Source of the DNA: Chromobotia macracanthus
Lineage: Eukaryota; Chordata; Actinopteri; Cypriniformes; Botiidae
DNA length: 64,000 bases
Reading direction: 5' to 3'
NCBI GenBank assembly: GCA_036877525.1
Contig: JAZGTH010000002.1
Span: forward strand, 3,270,001-3,334,000
The position numbers and the translations under genes are program-made. The first letter of the stretch is position 1. Every line of letters starts with the position of its first letter. The notes under the pieces were generated by a model. That model saw only the letters and a list, made by a program, of their open reading frames with translations, was not told the origin of the DNA and searched no databases. Positions 24,440 to 35,939 of this stretch are shown in pieces.

Positions 24440-26345
24440 ACAACCCCAATTCAAAAGTTGGGAAACTGTGTAAAATAAAAACAGAATGCAATGATTTGCA
24501 AATCTCATACCCATATTGCATTCACACTAGAATATAGAAAACATATCAAATGTTAAGAGAGACATTTTACCATTTCATGCAAAATATGCTAATTTTAAAT
24601 TTAATGGCAGCAACTGAGAAGCAGCAGGAACTGAGGAGACCAGTTGCCTCATTCTTGTCTGATGTAGGATTCTAGCTGCTCAACAGTCCTGGGTTTCTTT
24701 GCCGGATTGTTCATTTTATGCAGACAGGCCAGTTCAGCACCCTGACTCTTCTACTACGAATCCATGCTGTTCTAATGGATGTAGTATGTGGTTTAACATA
24801 GTTTTGTTGAAATATGCAAGGCCTTCTGATTCCTGTAATCTGAAAGCTGATTATTATAATCATCCCTGCTGATCAGGTACTACAAAAGATGTATATTTAA
24901 TGATGATTAATTATATGCATTTTCCTTTGAACTAAATGACCTGTTTCCATGAACGAAATGGTGTTTTAAACAGCAACGTTTTGTCGATTTGACAAAATTT
25001 GCTACATAATTGTGATGCATGGTTATAATCTGGAGTCCCTAATTCTGCTGATCTTTGCTACATGCTCTATAAGAGTGTTAAATCAATGCATTACATTGAT
25101 TAAACATTCCCAAAATCATTGATCCTAATCAATTATTAATAATTTTATATATGTATTTAGATATTTATACATACATATATATATATGTATTGTTTCCCTT
25201 ACACAGGGAATGGTGGAGAACAGATTTATTAACATTAATTTTGTGATAACTTGTTCATAAATAATTACCTCTGCAATGGAGAATGCATATTTGTGAACAA
25301 ACCTCAATATTAATCCCCCTTAAACACATTTTCGCTACACAGATCTGCTTTTATTTCATCTACATTAACCTTAACAGGTATCCCCCAAATCACATCCTTA
25401 TTCCACATGTATCTCTTCTCCACTCAACTAACACTAATCACTTTGTTTTCCCTTCACCTATCTCTTTCATTCTACAAGCCGTTTTCCTTTTTGCCCTTCA
25501 TCTTTGCACATTATTAGTAAATTCTATAAAAGACTTTATAATAAAAGACTTTCACCATCTTGACATCTCCAATTTGATTTTTTAATATTGTAGTCAACTT
25601 CACCAGACTCATGTCATGTACTTCTTTTTCTTCACTAAATCTAAGTATTACCTCTCCCACCCCTATATTACCAACCCTTCCATCCAAGTTTATCATCTTT
25701 TTTAAATTTCTTTGAGCCCGTTTTAACAACATCGCTTCCTCTTTTAGTAAGTCTGCCCATTTCCTTACTAAACTCTATATGTTCTTCACTTTCATTTCCA
25801 TCTATTCCTGTCCATTCTGGCCCATTCACAGCACAGCTTTGCCTTTTTTGTGATTTTCCTGAGGTGCAAAAACCAAAGTCCAGTTCACTGGGGCAAATTC
25901 AGTATTTATGAATGCGAATGCGAATGCGAATGCGAATGCGAATGCGAATGCGAATGCGAATGCGAATGCGAATGCGAAGAAATACATGCCACCCCCAGGC
26001 ACTCCTCGTTTCGAGAGACTCACTCGTGCTAAGATGCACTTTTTATACCCAGTCATATTACTCACCTGTTGCCAATTAGCCTTATTAGTTGCAAAATGCC
26101 CCTTCAGCTGTTTCTTATCAGTAGAAATGACTTTTTCTTTTGTTGCCCCTGTTCCAAGTTTTCTGAGAGGTGTTGCTGCCATCAAATTCAAAATGAGCTA
26201 GTATTTTGCTTGAAATAGTAAAATGTCTCACTTTCAACATTTAATATGTTGTCTATGTTCTAGTGTGAATAAAATATGGGTATATAAGATTTGCAAATCA
26301 TTGCATTCTGTTTTAATTTACATTTACATTTAAAATTGGGGTTGT
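24440..26345. mobile_element. Non-autonomous DNA transposon with 175-bp terminal inverted repeats
   Basis: The left end (24440-24614) starts ACAACCCCAATTCAAAAG and the right end (26172-26345) finishes AAAATTGGGGTTGT. The two arms are near-perfect reverse complements for about 175 bp, including ACAGAATGCAATGATTTGCA, CACTAGAA and the inner edge ATGGCAGCAAC. Total length is 1906 bp. No transposase frame is present, so it must have been moved in trans. The termini match a very abundant fish DNA repeat; superfamily uncertain (Kolobok-like is a guess). No clean target-site duplication was seen. The interior carries a hexanucleotide array. Confidence 0.85.
25910..25978. repeat. (GAATGC)n hexanucleotide tandem array, about 11.5 units
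   Basis: Perfect 6-bp repeats over 69 bp. Because the unit is two codons long, every frame stays open and yields artificial dipeptide repeats (Asn-Ala, Glu-Cys; Phe-Ala on the other strand). The open frames through it are therefore not genes. It lies inside the DNA element at 24440-26345. Confidence 0.95.
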
Positions 26346-27259
26346 AGAAAGGAAGGAATATGGTATGCTTTAACCAATGTTCTCATTTAAAATATTGCCT
26401 GAAAATATTTACATTGTTTAGCATGCACATTTAGTGCATGTCTTACTCCTAAAAGGCAGAATAGATTTTGATTACTCTTGACATGCAATCTGTAACAGTG
26501 ACCCCAGGTGAGAACCTGAGGGCAGAACCAACCACATGTTGTTTGGCCTTTTGCATTTCCAAATTTTCATGAGGCACGAAAAACAACACAATCTTTTTTG
26601 ATGAATGCACTGTATATCAATACCACAGACTTATGCTGTTATATAATTTCAGATGTTGAATATACTGAATTCAGAAGGTGAAGGCCGGTCGCAAACTTAA
26701 ACATATTAAATAGTTCATTTTTGGAGTTTATGTGTTAAATGTTTTTGGGATAAACATTTTTGGAAAAGTTTTATGGTTTTGTTACTCAAACTTTAAGTAG
26801 AGTTACTGAGTGCACTTTCATATTTACCAATAACCTTTAGTGTGATCTAAACAAATTTCATATTTCAAACACATTTTTATAAGTTTCATACTGACGAATG
26901 ATGAAGATTTGTTAAGGGTTTACAAGCGCACATCATGCATTACAGCATGCATAAATTATTCTGCTATTGTTGTAGAATGGTTGTTTTGCTGTTTGTTGCT
27001 TTTATTTATACTTCTGTCAGCGTTGAAAATATTGTCTGTTAAAAGAACTCAAAAATCTTAAGTACCCTCAACTTGGTGGCTTGTTTAACAAAGCAAGTGT
27101 AATTTTCCATAAATTTTCTACGTTGAATGAACTTGTCTGGGCTTAATGGTTCTTTGGGGAAGCAAAAATAGTTCTTGTATCTCTGTGAAGGAACCTTTAA
27201 GAACCCTTATTTTTAGAAGTGTGCTTGTTTTTAAAACAAACTTTAAGAATCTTCAAATT
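26346..27259. other. Non-genic interval
   Basis: No feature recognised. Confidence 0.4.
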
Positions 27260-27825
27260 AAGTGCTGTCATGAACAGTAAGGGAAGAAACCAGTTGCGGA
27301 ACAGTTTCAACTAAAAATGCACAATTTTAAATCCCACGAGGGGGGCAGAACAAGAACCAAACCAGACTTGAAATACTTAATAGAGCTCTTTAAACAACAA
27401 GGCAAGAGACGATAATCAATTAGAAATAAGACAAGCAAGCAAAAACAGCAACAATACACCAGCACAAGACAGCAGACACAAGGGCTTTAAATAAGGGACC
27501 AGGCAAGGAGTATAACAATGACAAACAGGTGTGGAGCATGAACTAGGGATTGAATAAATAACGAGGAAACAAGAGGGCAGGGTCATAACTCAAAACCGGA
27601 GAGCACATGACAAGTAAACAAACACTGGCCATGTGCTTCCACACAAAGACAATAGACACAGATCACAAAAGACACAGAGCATGAGTCTAGATCCTGACTC
27701 TAAGATATAAGAACCAAGAGTCAGGATCCAAACATCATGCCCTGACAAAAAAATAAGGGCTGTCAGGATCCTGGCAAGAGAATTAAGAAAACACCCAAGA
27801 CAAGGAAGCCAGGACCCTGACAGTT
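27260..27825. repeat. Unclassified interspersed repeat
   Basis: Purine-rich, stop-rich sequence with repeated AACAAG/ACAAGACA motifs. Three copies of a CAGGATCC/GTCAGGATCC-type motif occur at about 27690-27830, partly as inverted copies (GATCCTGACTCTAAGA...AAGAGTCAGGATC). The style is that of antisense LTR/5' leader sequence of fish gypsy elements, but no coding part is present. Confidence 0.4.
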
Positions 27826-27889
27826 ATCTTCAAAATAAATAACACTTGATTATTTAATAACAACCAATGGTTTTGTAAAGAAAGACTTA

Positions 27890-28912
27890 CATTATATCTT
27901 ACTGTATTATATGAGGAGAGCAGAGGAGCAGGAGAAAAGGGGATTGTGTGTGTGTTGCGCTCCCCGCTTATCTGTAAACACATTCTTCAGTGTGTCAGTT
28001 TGACCCACATGTTTTGGGCAGCTAGCTTGGGCAGGTGGAGTGCTTCATATTCTCAAACTGATAAAGAGTGAAATGTATGCTCATTTCTCAAAACAGTTAA
28101 AGAAACTTATATAAGCTATTTTGCATAATGTCTCATCGAAACCTGAGCTGTTGTTAAACATAATGAGAGATGCACTGTTTGGGAGGGGGAGTGAGCCTCA
28201 TCCGTGGGATGAGCGTGCATCGCCCAGCATTTTTGGACAAAGTGTTGGTCTCCTTCCCGGACTGAAACGGGGCTCCCCAGTCTCTCTCAAATACTAAATT
28301 AAGAAATTATACCTACATATATAAAATGCTGAAATACATAAAGTATGCTAAAGACTGGGGAGCCCCGTTTCAGTCCGGGCAGGAGACCAACACGTTGTCC
28401 GAGAATGCTGGGCGATCATCACGGCTGAGGTGATGGTAGGTGATGATGGTACTCCTGAGTATATAATAGGCTTTGCTGTATTAAGTTATCATTAGTTAAT
28501 TGAGTTATCTCAAATCTTTATCACTGACTCATTTATTGCATTTATCAAATCTTTTAATTATTATTATTATTCCATCTCATTGATTGCATTTATTGAACTT
28601 TTATTACATTTATTAAAACTTTGACTGCATTTATTAAAACCTTTTACTGTTTTATCACATGGAATTAAATCTCTGCCACTGATTCATTTGCTACATCCTA
28701 CTGAAACTTGCATTATCATTATTCTGATTCATTTATTGCATTTATTGAAATTTGCATTAAAATCTTTTTATTATCATTGTGTGGACCTTCTTTTGTTACC
28801 TTATTCCTTGATACCTGTGCACAGGCCTCTTTATCTGACGCTTTCAGTCACATTTGATTTATTAAATGGTTTATTGGTAAGCCATACCGAGGTGTACTAA
28901 TACACTTACTTT
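27890..28912. repeat. Interspersed repeat, copy A (reverse-oriented copy B at 46992-47700)
   Basis: Two blocks, 27905-28205 and 28430-28912, match the reverse complement of 46992-47700 closely; for example CAAACTGATAAAGAGTGAAATG-type sequence on one side and AGGTGTACTAATACAC at the far edge. The middle differs: copy A carries a 200-bp hairpin where copy B has unrelated sequence. No coding potential. The family is unknown to me. Confidence 0.7.
28219..28416. repeat. Large imperfect hairpin (65-bp arms, 68-bp loop)
   Basis: The left arm at 28219-28283 and right arm at 28352-28416 are reverse complements with only about four or five mismatches. The core GGACTGAAACGGGGCTCCCC is perfect. The loop resembles 29262-29330 nearby (AAATACYAAATTRAGAAATT...AAAGTATGCTAAA). 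The GC-rich arms stand out from AT-rich flanks. Confidence 0.9.
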
Positions 28913-29504
28913 TTTACGTGTGGCTTAAATATCCAAAATACTCTTTAAGGCCATATATCAATACCTTCTTAAAATGTTAGACATGTTTATCACTTGCATT
29001 GTGAGATATTGATAAACAGCAGATTGGTTTAAATTCTTTTGTGTGCAGTGAAAGATACACACGTAACTTTTAATTTACGTAATGACGTTTGTGTCAGTGT
29101 ACTCTGTTGCTTATTACAGAAATGTTCTTCAGAAACCTTTGCTTCTCATGTTTCTGCAAAAATAATTAGGAGAACAGCCAGTAGTGTTCACTCAGCCAGG
29201 AGGTACTGTAGAATTACCATACCACAGGCCCCTCTGGAGACTGATGTGCACTCTCTCTTTGTCTTCTCTCTCTCTCTCTCTTAAATACCAAATTGAGAAA
29301 TTATGCCTATATATGCTAAAAGTATGCTAAAATAAATTAGACACATCATAGCAAGGTAGGCCTATACATGTTCATCTAAAAATGTCTGCTTAGGATTTTT
29401 TATATATTAATATGAATGATAATAAACAGTTGAATCCTTCTTTTTACAAGACATCCTAAATACAAGACAAAATATAAAATAGTAAACCACTTGTAGTATC
29501 ATAT

Positions 29505-29735
29505 TTGTAATGATGAGTACAGGGATCCATTTGCAGCATTTGTTCGAGTAACAAACAGGCAAGGTCAAACAACACCAAACAGGGCAATCAGAGACAAGGC
29601 AGAAGAGTAAATGTGGAACAGGTAAGGGTCGAGACAGGCAGCAAACATTCAAAAACCAGGTAACAGTCCGATAAACAGGGCAGGCAACACAACTGGAGAG
29701 GGAGATGTGATTCATGTTGATGACCAATGGTCGTG
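29505..29735 (-). repeat. Antisense LTR/leader fragment of a gypsy-type element
   Basis: TACAGGGATCCATTTGCAGC is the reverse complement of the sequence found near the 3' end of the solo LTR at 32700-33180 (GCAAATGGATCCCTGT). The following A/C-rich stretch (ACAGGCAAGG, CAGGTAAC) resembles the untranslated leader behind such LTRs. Confidence 0.5.
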
Positions 29736-30039
29736 ACTGGGATTTACATTTAAGATTTACAACATTAAAATAGCTTTATCAAGGAGGCTCTGCACTTTTG
29801 ACTCAGTGAAAACATGCACTAATTACAAGTCTTTGGTTCATCTTTGAGATTATGTTTATATATGTAAACATCAAATAAATCTGAATAACAGAATAACAAA
29901 CTCCACCAGCTGGTAGTACTGAATGACAGAAAAACTAGAACATTTTCTTTTTTTTTTACTTACTGTACAGGTGCCAGCAGAGAAGAAACTTGCAATAGGA
30001 CCAGCTGGATGGCAAAAACAGTGCTAGTAGAACCTCAAA

Positions 30040-30640
30040 AAAGTAAGTGGAATCAAATAATAACTGTTGACTCTGCCAAAAGAGTCAAAAAGAAAAGTTC
30101 TGAGTGAGGAAAAGAAGGGATCAATTCTGGATTTACTAGCAGAGGGATACCGTGAGCATCAGGTTGCTTCCATTCTTAAAATTTCAAAGACAGCAGTTCA
30201 TAGAAACAAGGTCAAGCTGCAGACATTGGGGACAACAAAACTACAGATTGGTATAGGGCAAAAGTGACTCTTCACTGAAAGGGATGACAGCCAATTCATC
30301 CGAATGTCTGTCAAAAACTGCAGGATGACATAAAGTGACCTACAAAAAGAATGGCAAATGGCAGATGGGGTGAAGTGCATGGTGAGGTTCGAAACAGGCT
30401 CCTAGATGCAGGGCTGAAGTCATGCAAAGTTAGATAAAAGACCTATATCAATGAAAAGCAAAAAAAGATCCAGGCTGAGGTTTGCAAAAGACTATAAGGA
30501 TTGGATCTGTAGTGTCTGAGACATATCAGACAATATAATAATGCAATATTTGAGGTCTGAAAACACTGCATTTTTTTGTTGTTTTGACCAGAGTTCATTT
30601 TCTGCAAATAAATGCTCTAAATGCCAATGTTTATTTGGAA
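30040..30640 (+). mobile_element. Tc1/mariner-type transposase remnant
   Basis: The frame from 30067 reads LPKESKRKVLSEEKKGSILD then LLAEGYREHQVASILKISKT, a helix-turn-helix of the Tc1/IS630 type. It is followed, after a stop at about 30266 and frame changes, by FTERDDSQFIRMSVKNCR and RNRLLDAGLKSCKVR-like sequence (second HTH and linker). No DDE triad can be assembled, so it is a dead fragment. Confidence 0.7.
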
Positions 30641-30907
30641 TTTGGGAGAAATGTTGTGAGTAGCTTATAGAATAAAACAAACATGTTACTTTTATTTAAA
30701 AACATACCTATAAAGAGTAAAACCAGAGAAAATGATAATTTTGCATTTATTTGTAGGTTTTAGTTATCAGGTGCTGTTGCTTAAGTTATTTTTTGAGCTC
30801 CTCAGAAGCAGCAGTCACTCATTCTTATAAAGAGCTGCATTAACAGAGGAATAACACCATCTAATGGAGAATTTGAAAAGTACAGGCTCACTCTATCCTA
30901 AGGAGGT

Positions 30908-30935
30908 CTTTGATACCTGGAGGCAGGTATCAAAG
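30908..30935. repeat. Perfect 12-bp stem hairpin
   Basis: CTTTGATACCTG, loop GAGG, CAGGTATCAAAG. It sits just 5' of a coding-like fragment. Confidence 0.85.
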
Positions 30936-31049
30936 CAATTCATTGACTTTCTTATTTATCTCAACGGCTTTACTGATAAGCTAAAAGTGACATGTCTTCA
31001 ATCCATTTTGGTGACCTGGTGATTCAGGCAGTGAATCAGTTTGTCGGCT

Positions 31050-31380
31050 TACATGAGGAGAACCTGGAATAACTGCACACAAGTACATCAAAGAGGCATA
31101 CCGGAAAATGTATTTCATGATCAAAGGCAGAGTCTTGTATGTTAGATCAGATCACAGTGGTGGTCTCAGAAACTCCCAATGTGCATTGTGCTTTGGACAG
31201 AGATCGAAAGATATATGTGATCTTTTATCTTTTACACCTCATAAAGGCTGGAAATGGTTTACCAAAAGGTCACAAACTTCAAAATGCTTTTGCTCAGCTG
31301 CCTGTCTGCTCAGCTACAACCAACTACAAACAATGTATATATATGTATATATACAATGTATACCAATGTATTTAATTTAG
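31050..31380 (+). other. Unrecognised coding-like fragment
   Basis: The overlapping frame at 31139-31375 contains protein-like sequence (VVSETPNVHCALDRDRKIYV, LLHLIKAGNGLPKGHKLQ) that ends in low-complexity TATATG. There are stops upstream, no start context and no domain I can name. Probably a piece of a degenerate transposon protein. Confidence 0.3.
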
Positions 31381-31758
31381 AACTGAATTTTTATCCTGAA
31401 GAATAATTACGTGGTATAAGTACAATGCAGAACATGCAATCAGGAGATATATTGAACAATAAGGCACCACACCAAAATCTTTTATTGGGCCTTATCTCCA
31501 ACATCAAGAAATCAATCACAATTTAAAGAATGAGATCAACATGCTATCTAATGATCTGCTGTATCTTTAGTCATTAAAGTGAGATAAAGGTATACACTGT
31601 AAAAAGTGAATGTGAGAGTTAAAAAATGTAATCCCAGTAAACACAGAATTTTACTCTAATGTTAGTATTTGGTTCCTGTTTGGTTATTTTTGGGGAACCA
31701 AATAATAATGTTTTAGGAACGTTCTTTTTTATTTTTTTACAACCATAAAACAACATTC

Positions 31759-32233
31759 TGTAACATCACACCAGCAGAATACAGAATCAGAGCCACCGGA
31801 ATACTGACTGCTCATGCTCCCTCTGCTGAACTCTGAACTTTGAACCCTGAACTTACTTCCTGTTTGGCATCTATATAAACCTTGCTGCCACAGGGCCACT
31901 TTGCGAAGTATTGCCAGCTTTACACCTGACTACTGAGCATTCTCTTTTACTGCCTGATTTCCTGTGTTTTACCTATTGTTTGGTTCTCGTTTTCTGATTT
32001 TTGCCTTGCCCCTTTGTTTGACGCCTGGATCGGACTGTTTGTATGGATATTGATTCACTGCCTGGAGTTACGACCTCTGATTTACGTCTCTCCCTTTTGT
32101 TGTGTTGCATGGTTGGACTGTCTATGTTTATTACGACCCTTTGCCTGTTGATTATGGATCACGACTCATTTGATAACCCCAATAAACATCCGCAACTGGA
32201 TCCTGTTTCAGCTTCTGCCTCAGCCCCCTTACA
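31759..32233 (+). mobile_element. Solo LTR 1 (475 bp) with 5-bp target duplication CATTC
   Basis: Starts TGTAACATCA and ends CCCCCTTACA, flanked by CATTC at 31754-31758 and 32234-32238. It contains a TATA-like CTATATAAAC (about 31871) and AATAAA (about 32182). TG...CA ends plus a 5-bp duplication are diagnostic of an LTR retrotransposon reduced by LTR-LTR recombination. A reading frame at 32043-32252 inside it is not a gene. Confidence 0.9.
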
Positions 32234-32699
32234 CATTCCCAAAATGTTGTAGGGTATTTATTTTTTAAATAACCTAAAAATAACTTATACAGAACGTTCC
32301 CTAATGATTAATTTTAGGTTTTATTTTAACAACCTAAAAATAACCTTCACCGGAACTTTAAGTATACTGTGAAAAGCAAAACTTATAAATCATGGTATTA
32401 TTCTGCTCTTCCTTTACTGCGCTTTCTTTTACAGAAAGAAGCGTCCTAGCATAATTTAAATTAATGGTCACTTATATAACTGGCTGACTGACTAACATTC
32501 TTTATTGATCTTGCTATTGAATAATACTTATAATAAACACAAATATAAGAGAATCTATATATATAGTGATTCCGGAGAGATTGGACAGGCCTATTAGGGG
32601 AGAACATGATGTTAACAGAGAGGTTTTGGTTTATGGACAAAAAGAAAAGAGTAAGCCTATGTTGCGCTAAACTGTACAATGGTAAGAAATGAATGTACT

Positions 32700-33180
32700 T
32701 GTTATGGAGGAGGTCCCTGCTCCACCTCCTCCGTGCCACCAGAGCGAACCATTACCGAAATACTAATCGGTGTTTATTCCAATTGGACTCCATTTCCCAT
32801 CATACCTCATACCTGTGATTAAACGCTGAACTCTTACACCTGAACTCCATTTACTTCCTTATTTAAACCCGTTGTTCACAGACTATCTTTGTGAAGTCTT
32901 GTTTTGCTCCAGCTACAATGCCCCATTTTTCCATTTCATTATGATTGTCTATATTTTGACCTTGGACTGTTCATACTACTTTTGACTGTTTGCCGTCTGC
33001 CCTGATTATTGGATTTACTATTGGTTTTTGTGATTGTTTGCTGCCTCGACCCTTGTCTGTTTCAGATTTTTGTCTCTGCCTTGCCCTTAACATTCCTGTT
33101 TGCTGGTACTCGACCTTTGCTTGTTTAACTATTCTAATAAAGCTGCAAATGGATCCCTGTGGTAACGGCTCATCATTACA
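32700..33180 (+). mobile_element. Solo LTR 2 (481 bp) with 5-bp target duplication GTACT
   Basis: Starts TGTTATGGAGGAGGTCCCTG and ends CATCATTACA, flanked exactly by GTACT at 32695-32699 and 33181-33185. AATAAA lies at about 33137. Its first 75 bases recur at 15830-15905 beside gypsy pol sequence, which ties the family to Ty3/gypsy. Confidence 0.93.
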
Positions 33181-34184
33181 GTACTGATATTTTACTTGTG
33201 TATAATAATTATTTTTAATGTCTGTGAATAAAATTAATGTTTTAAAATCCTTAGATTGTGTATCATTATTATTTAATGCTGAAGAAACATAAAATCTGGG
33301 TGCAGTAACAGGCTAAGTTATGAAATTTTATGAAATCATATGAAATCTTACACATTAATGGACCAAATCAATCTTGTTTAATCCTCCATATAATGGTTTA
33401 TGCGCTCAGATAATTTCTGTTGATTAAAACAATAGCTCAAAACACATAAATGATTATTGTACTGATTATTGACGTCTGTGTATGCTGTGTAGTACTGCTG
33501 TGTAGTACCGATTATTGACGTCTGTGTATGCGTCTTCCATGCAGCTAATACAGTATGGGAAGCAGGATTGACTGACGTACAGCAAGGGTAAATGATATTG
33601 GAATAATGAGGTTAGGGGAACCTTTCCTGGCTAACCAAAAACAAACCTTTAATAAGAACGTTCTTGGAATCGAAAATTGTTAGCTGGGATAGCATTTTTG
33701 GTGACGGCCTTCTGTAGTAACCTACATTTTCTAAGTAACTAAGTACCTTCAACTCATTTATTTAGTTTGAGGTAAGTTGTGATGGTAAGTTTTTACATTT
33801 AATTTTGTATGTAGCCTAGTATAATACAGATTTTATAAATATTGCTATATTTGAATGATACTTTACTGTTGGTGGCAAAATGCCACACACAGATCTATGT
33901 TGTCATGACACCATCATTTTAGTAAAATAAATTCTTCTAGGTGTTGTATAAACTGAGGGCAAATTCCAAATGATAGGGAGTATCCATATGCCCTACTCTC
34001 TTCGAAGAGCAGAGCCCTTGAAGTGGGGACTTTGGAGGGCACCTGTGTGCCATTATGTAGGTTTTTGGAATGCACTTTGCGAAGGGAGTAATGAAAGACA
34101 ATGTAATTTCTTTATTATTTTTACCTGGGATGTTCTGATAACGAAGCACAGTGTCCATCAGCCGATTAGCTGTTTTTAACCATA

Positions 34185-34265
34185 GACCAGTGGTCTTTAC
34201 TATTTTTTCATGAGAGCCACACTGATAGGAAGTCAATATGAGAGCCACTTTAAGAGCAAAGTGTC
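34185..34265 (+). repeat. hAT-type terminal fragment
   Basis: CAGTGGTCTTTACTATTTTT...GAGAGCCACACTG resembles the common hAT-family terminus (CAGTGGTTCTCAAACT...GAGCCACAC). No matching second end was found nearby. Confidence 0.45.
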
Positions 34266-35939
34266 AAAAGTTATATACAATCATATCATGTCTGTTTATC
34301 AATCGTCATCCCTGAACATACAATGTACAATGCAATAAATACAAAAGGTAGGAAAAATCATTCTTAATCATTTAAATGTTATGTTATCATTATAAAACAT
34401 TTAATACTGACATTTGAGATTATTTTTTAAAAAATGAAAAGATACTTTAAATGTAAAATTAAAACCGCCAGTAGGTATCACTGTTAATAAATAAGTCATT
34501 GAGGCTGAACCGAATCATTTAAACGCCTGATTTCATTCACTCATGTTCAATGATGTGATTTCATTCACATCATTCACTCATATCATGTTTCTAATAGACG
34601 CGAAACAGTGCTGTGGCTTTGGTTGGAATTATTTTTGTGGGCAAAACAGAGCAATAACAGTCAATGTGGTGTCTAAAATGTACGTCTCTTAATATTAACT
34701 TCTTGTTCATTGAACTATAATTGTTGTATAAAATCAACATCACATTAGTAATCATGCTGATTTTTGTAGAAAAGAGCGGCACTTTTCGTGAGATATTGAT
34801 TAAATATAGGAAATGATATAAATGCATGCATTTTTTGCCCCCAAATCTTGAATTTTGTGATCATTCTAAATGCATTTTAATAGACATCAGTAAAAGAACG
34901 CACTCTAAATGCGCACGCGCACTAGTCTGACCTACTAGACAATGTTTTGCGATATACTCAAATGTCAAAGTCAAATTGCACATCGTTAAATCAACAATTA
35001 CAATATTAGCGTAGACGATATATATCGCACACACGCAATTCTGTCAACTGTCCTGATTCTGAAACGCGAGTGAAAGTCTTGTATCGCAGCTTGTAGTGCA
35101 GATGAGATGCACCGACGTGAAGCCACTTTGAGAGAATGAAAGAGTGATGCAGTACAGCTAAATCAGTCACGCGGTTTTCAAATAGCTGATTTAATCTTAC
35201 TGTAAAATCTCTTGATATGTGATTGTACTGGCTTGACTTGTTGCTGAAGGCTACAGGTTGCGGGTCAGGACAACGATACCTCACTCCAGAGAATATTCCA
35301 AATCGGGATTTATTGATTGGCATAAAACTGTGTGTGTGGTTCTGAAACAATACAAATATAGAACGTAAACATGAGTATACAGAAACAGAATAATAAAGTA
35401 ATTATATAGACTAAAGCAAACGGACCAATAACTAACATGAAATATAAACGTACTACTAAGTGGTATAACAACTTTACTCAAACTAAGTAAACTATTAAAT
35501 TGGTAGAGATTTCCCTAAACTGAGAGTGCATATAATTGGTAGTGTTGTGCATGCACTGTTCACGTGCGCGCAGTTGCACATATGCGGTTAATGTTACCAA
35601 CTCAGTGCATGTGTTTGTTTAAATAAAGAAATATATGCATATACCATCAGGGTGAAATGTCTCATACGACAGCAAGATCAACAACAGTACAGTAGTTTAG
35701 TCAAGTTAAACGGACACATTTGCCTGATCAGAACGGTCACATAAAAACATCCAATAAAGTTATCTAGTATAGTTTCAATCTAATCTAAACTATAATAGTT
35801 CAATCTAATATAGTTTCACTTACATAATGATGCACGCACACTTGTAACTTGTAATAATGCTCAATCAATGGATACTCGGTCAATTTGGCACTTAATCCAC
35901 TTATTGCTAACTGTGAATTATACACCATATACAACTCGG
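34266..35939. other. Non-genic interval, locally CpG-containing
   Basis: No gene recognised. Stretches with GCGCACGCGCAC (34910) and CACGTGCGCGCAG (35560) are CpG-richer than the surroundings. On the minus strand an AATCAATAAATCCC at about 35310 could be a poly(A) signal belonging to a retroelement LTR, which is not proven. Confidence 0.35.

Larger units (their letters stand above)
31631..33690. mobile_element. Non-autonomous DNA element hosting two solo LTRs
   Basis: The left edge ATCCCAGTAAACACAGAATT and the right edge AAAATTGTTAGCTGGGAT are inverted copies of each other. The interior repeats AGGAACGTTC and AACCTAAAAATAAC motifs. After subtracting the two LTR insertions (31759-32233 and 32700-33180), about 1.1 kb remains, with no coding potential. 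A 46-bp-period duplication (GATTATTGACGTCTGTGTAT at 33464 and 33510) lies near the right end. Confidence 0.65.

Noticed and set aside
25910..25978. CRISPR-like repeat array
   Set aside because: Contiguous 6-bp microsatellite without spacers in a vertebrate genome.
25826..26201. Long open frames on both strands through 25908-25978
   Set aside because: They exist only because a 6-bp tandem repeat keeps all frames open; they encode artificial dipeptide repeats inside a transposon.
31759..33180. A single full-length LTR retrotransposon bounded by the two LTRs
   Set aside because: The LTRs differ in sequence and each has its own target duplication (CATTC and GTACT), so they are two separate solo LTRs.
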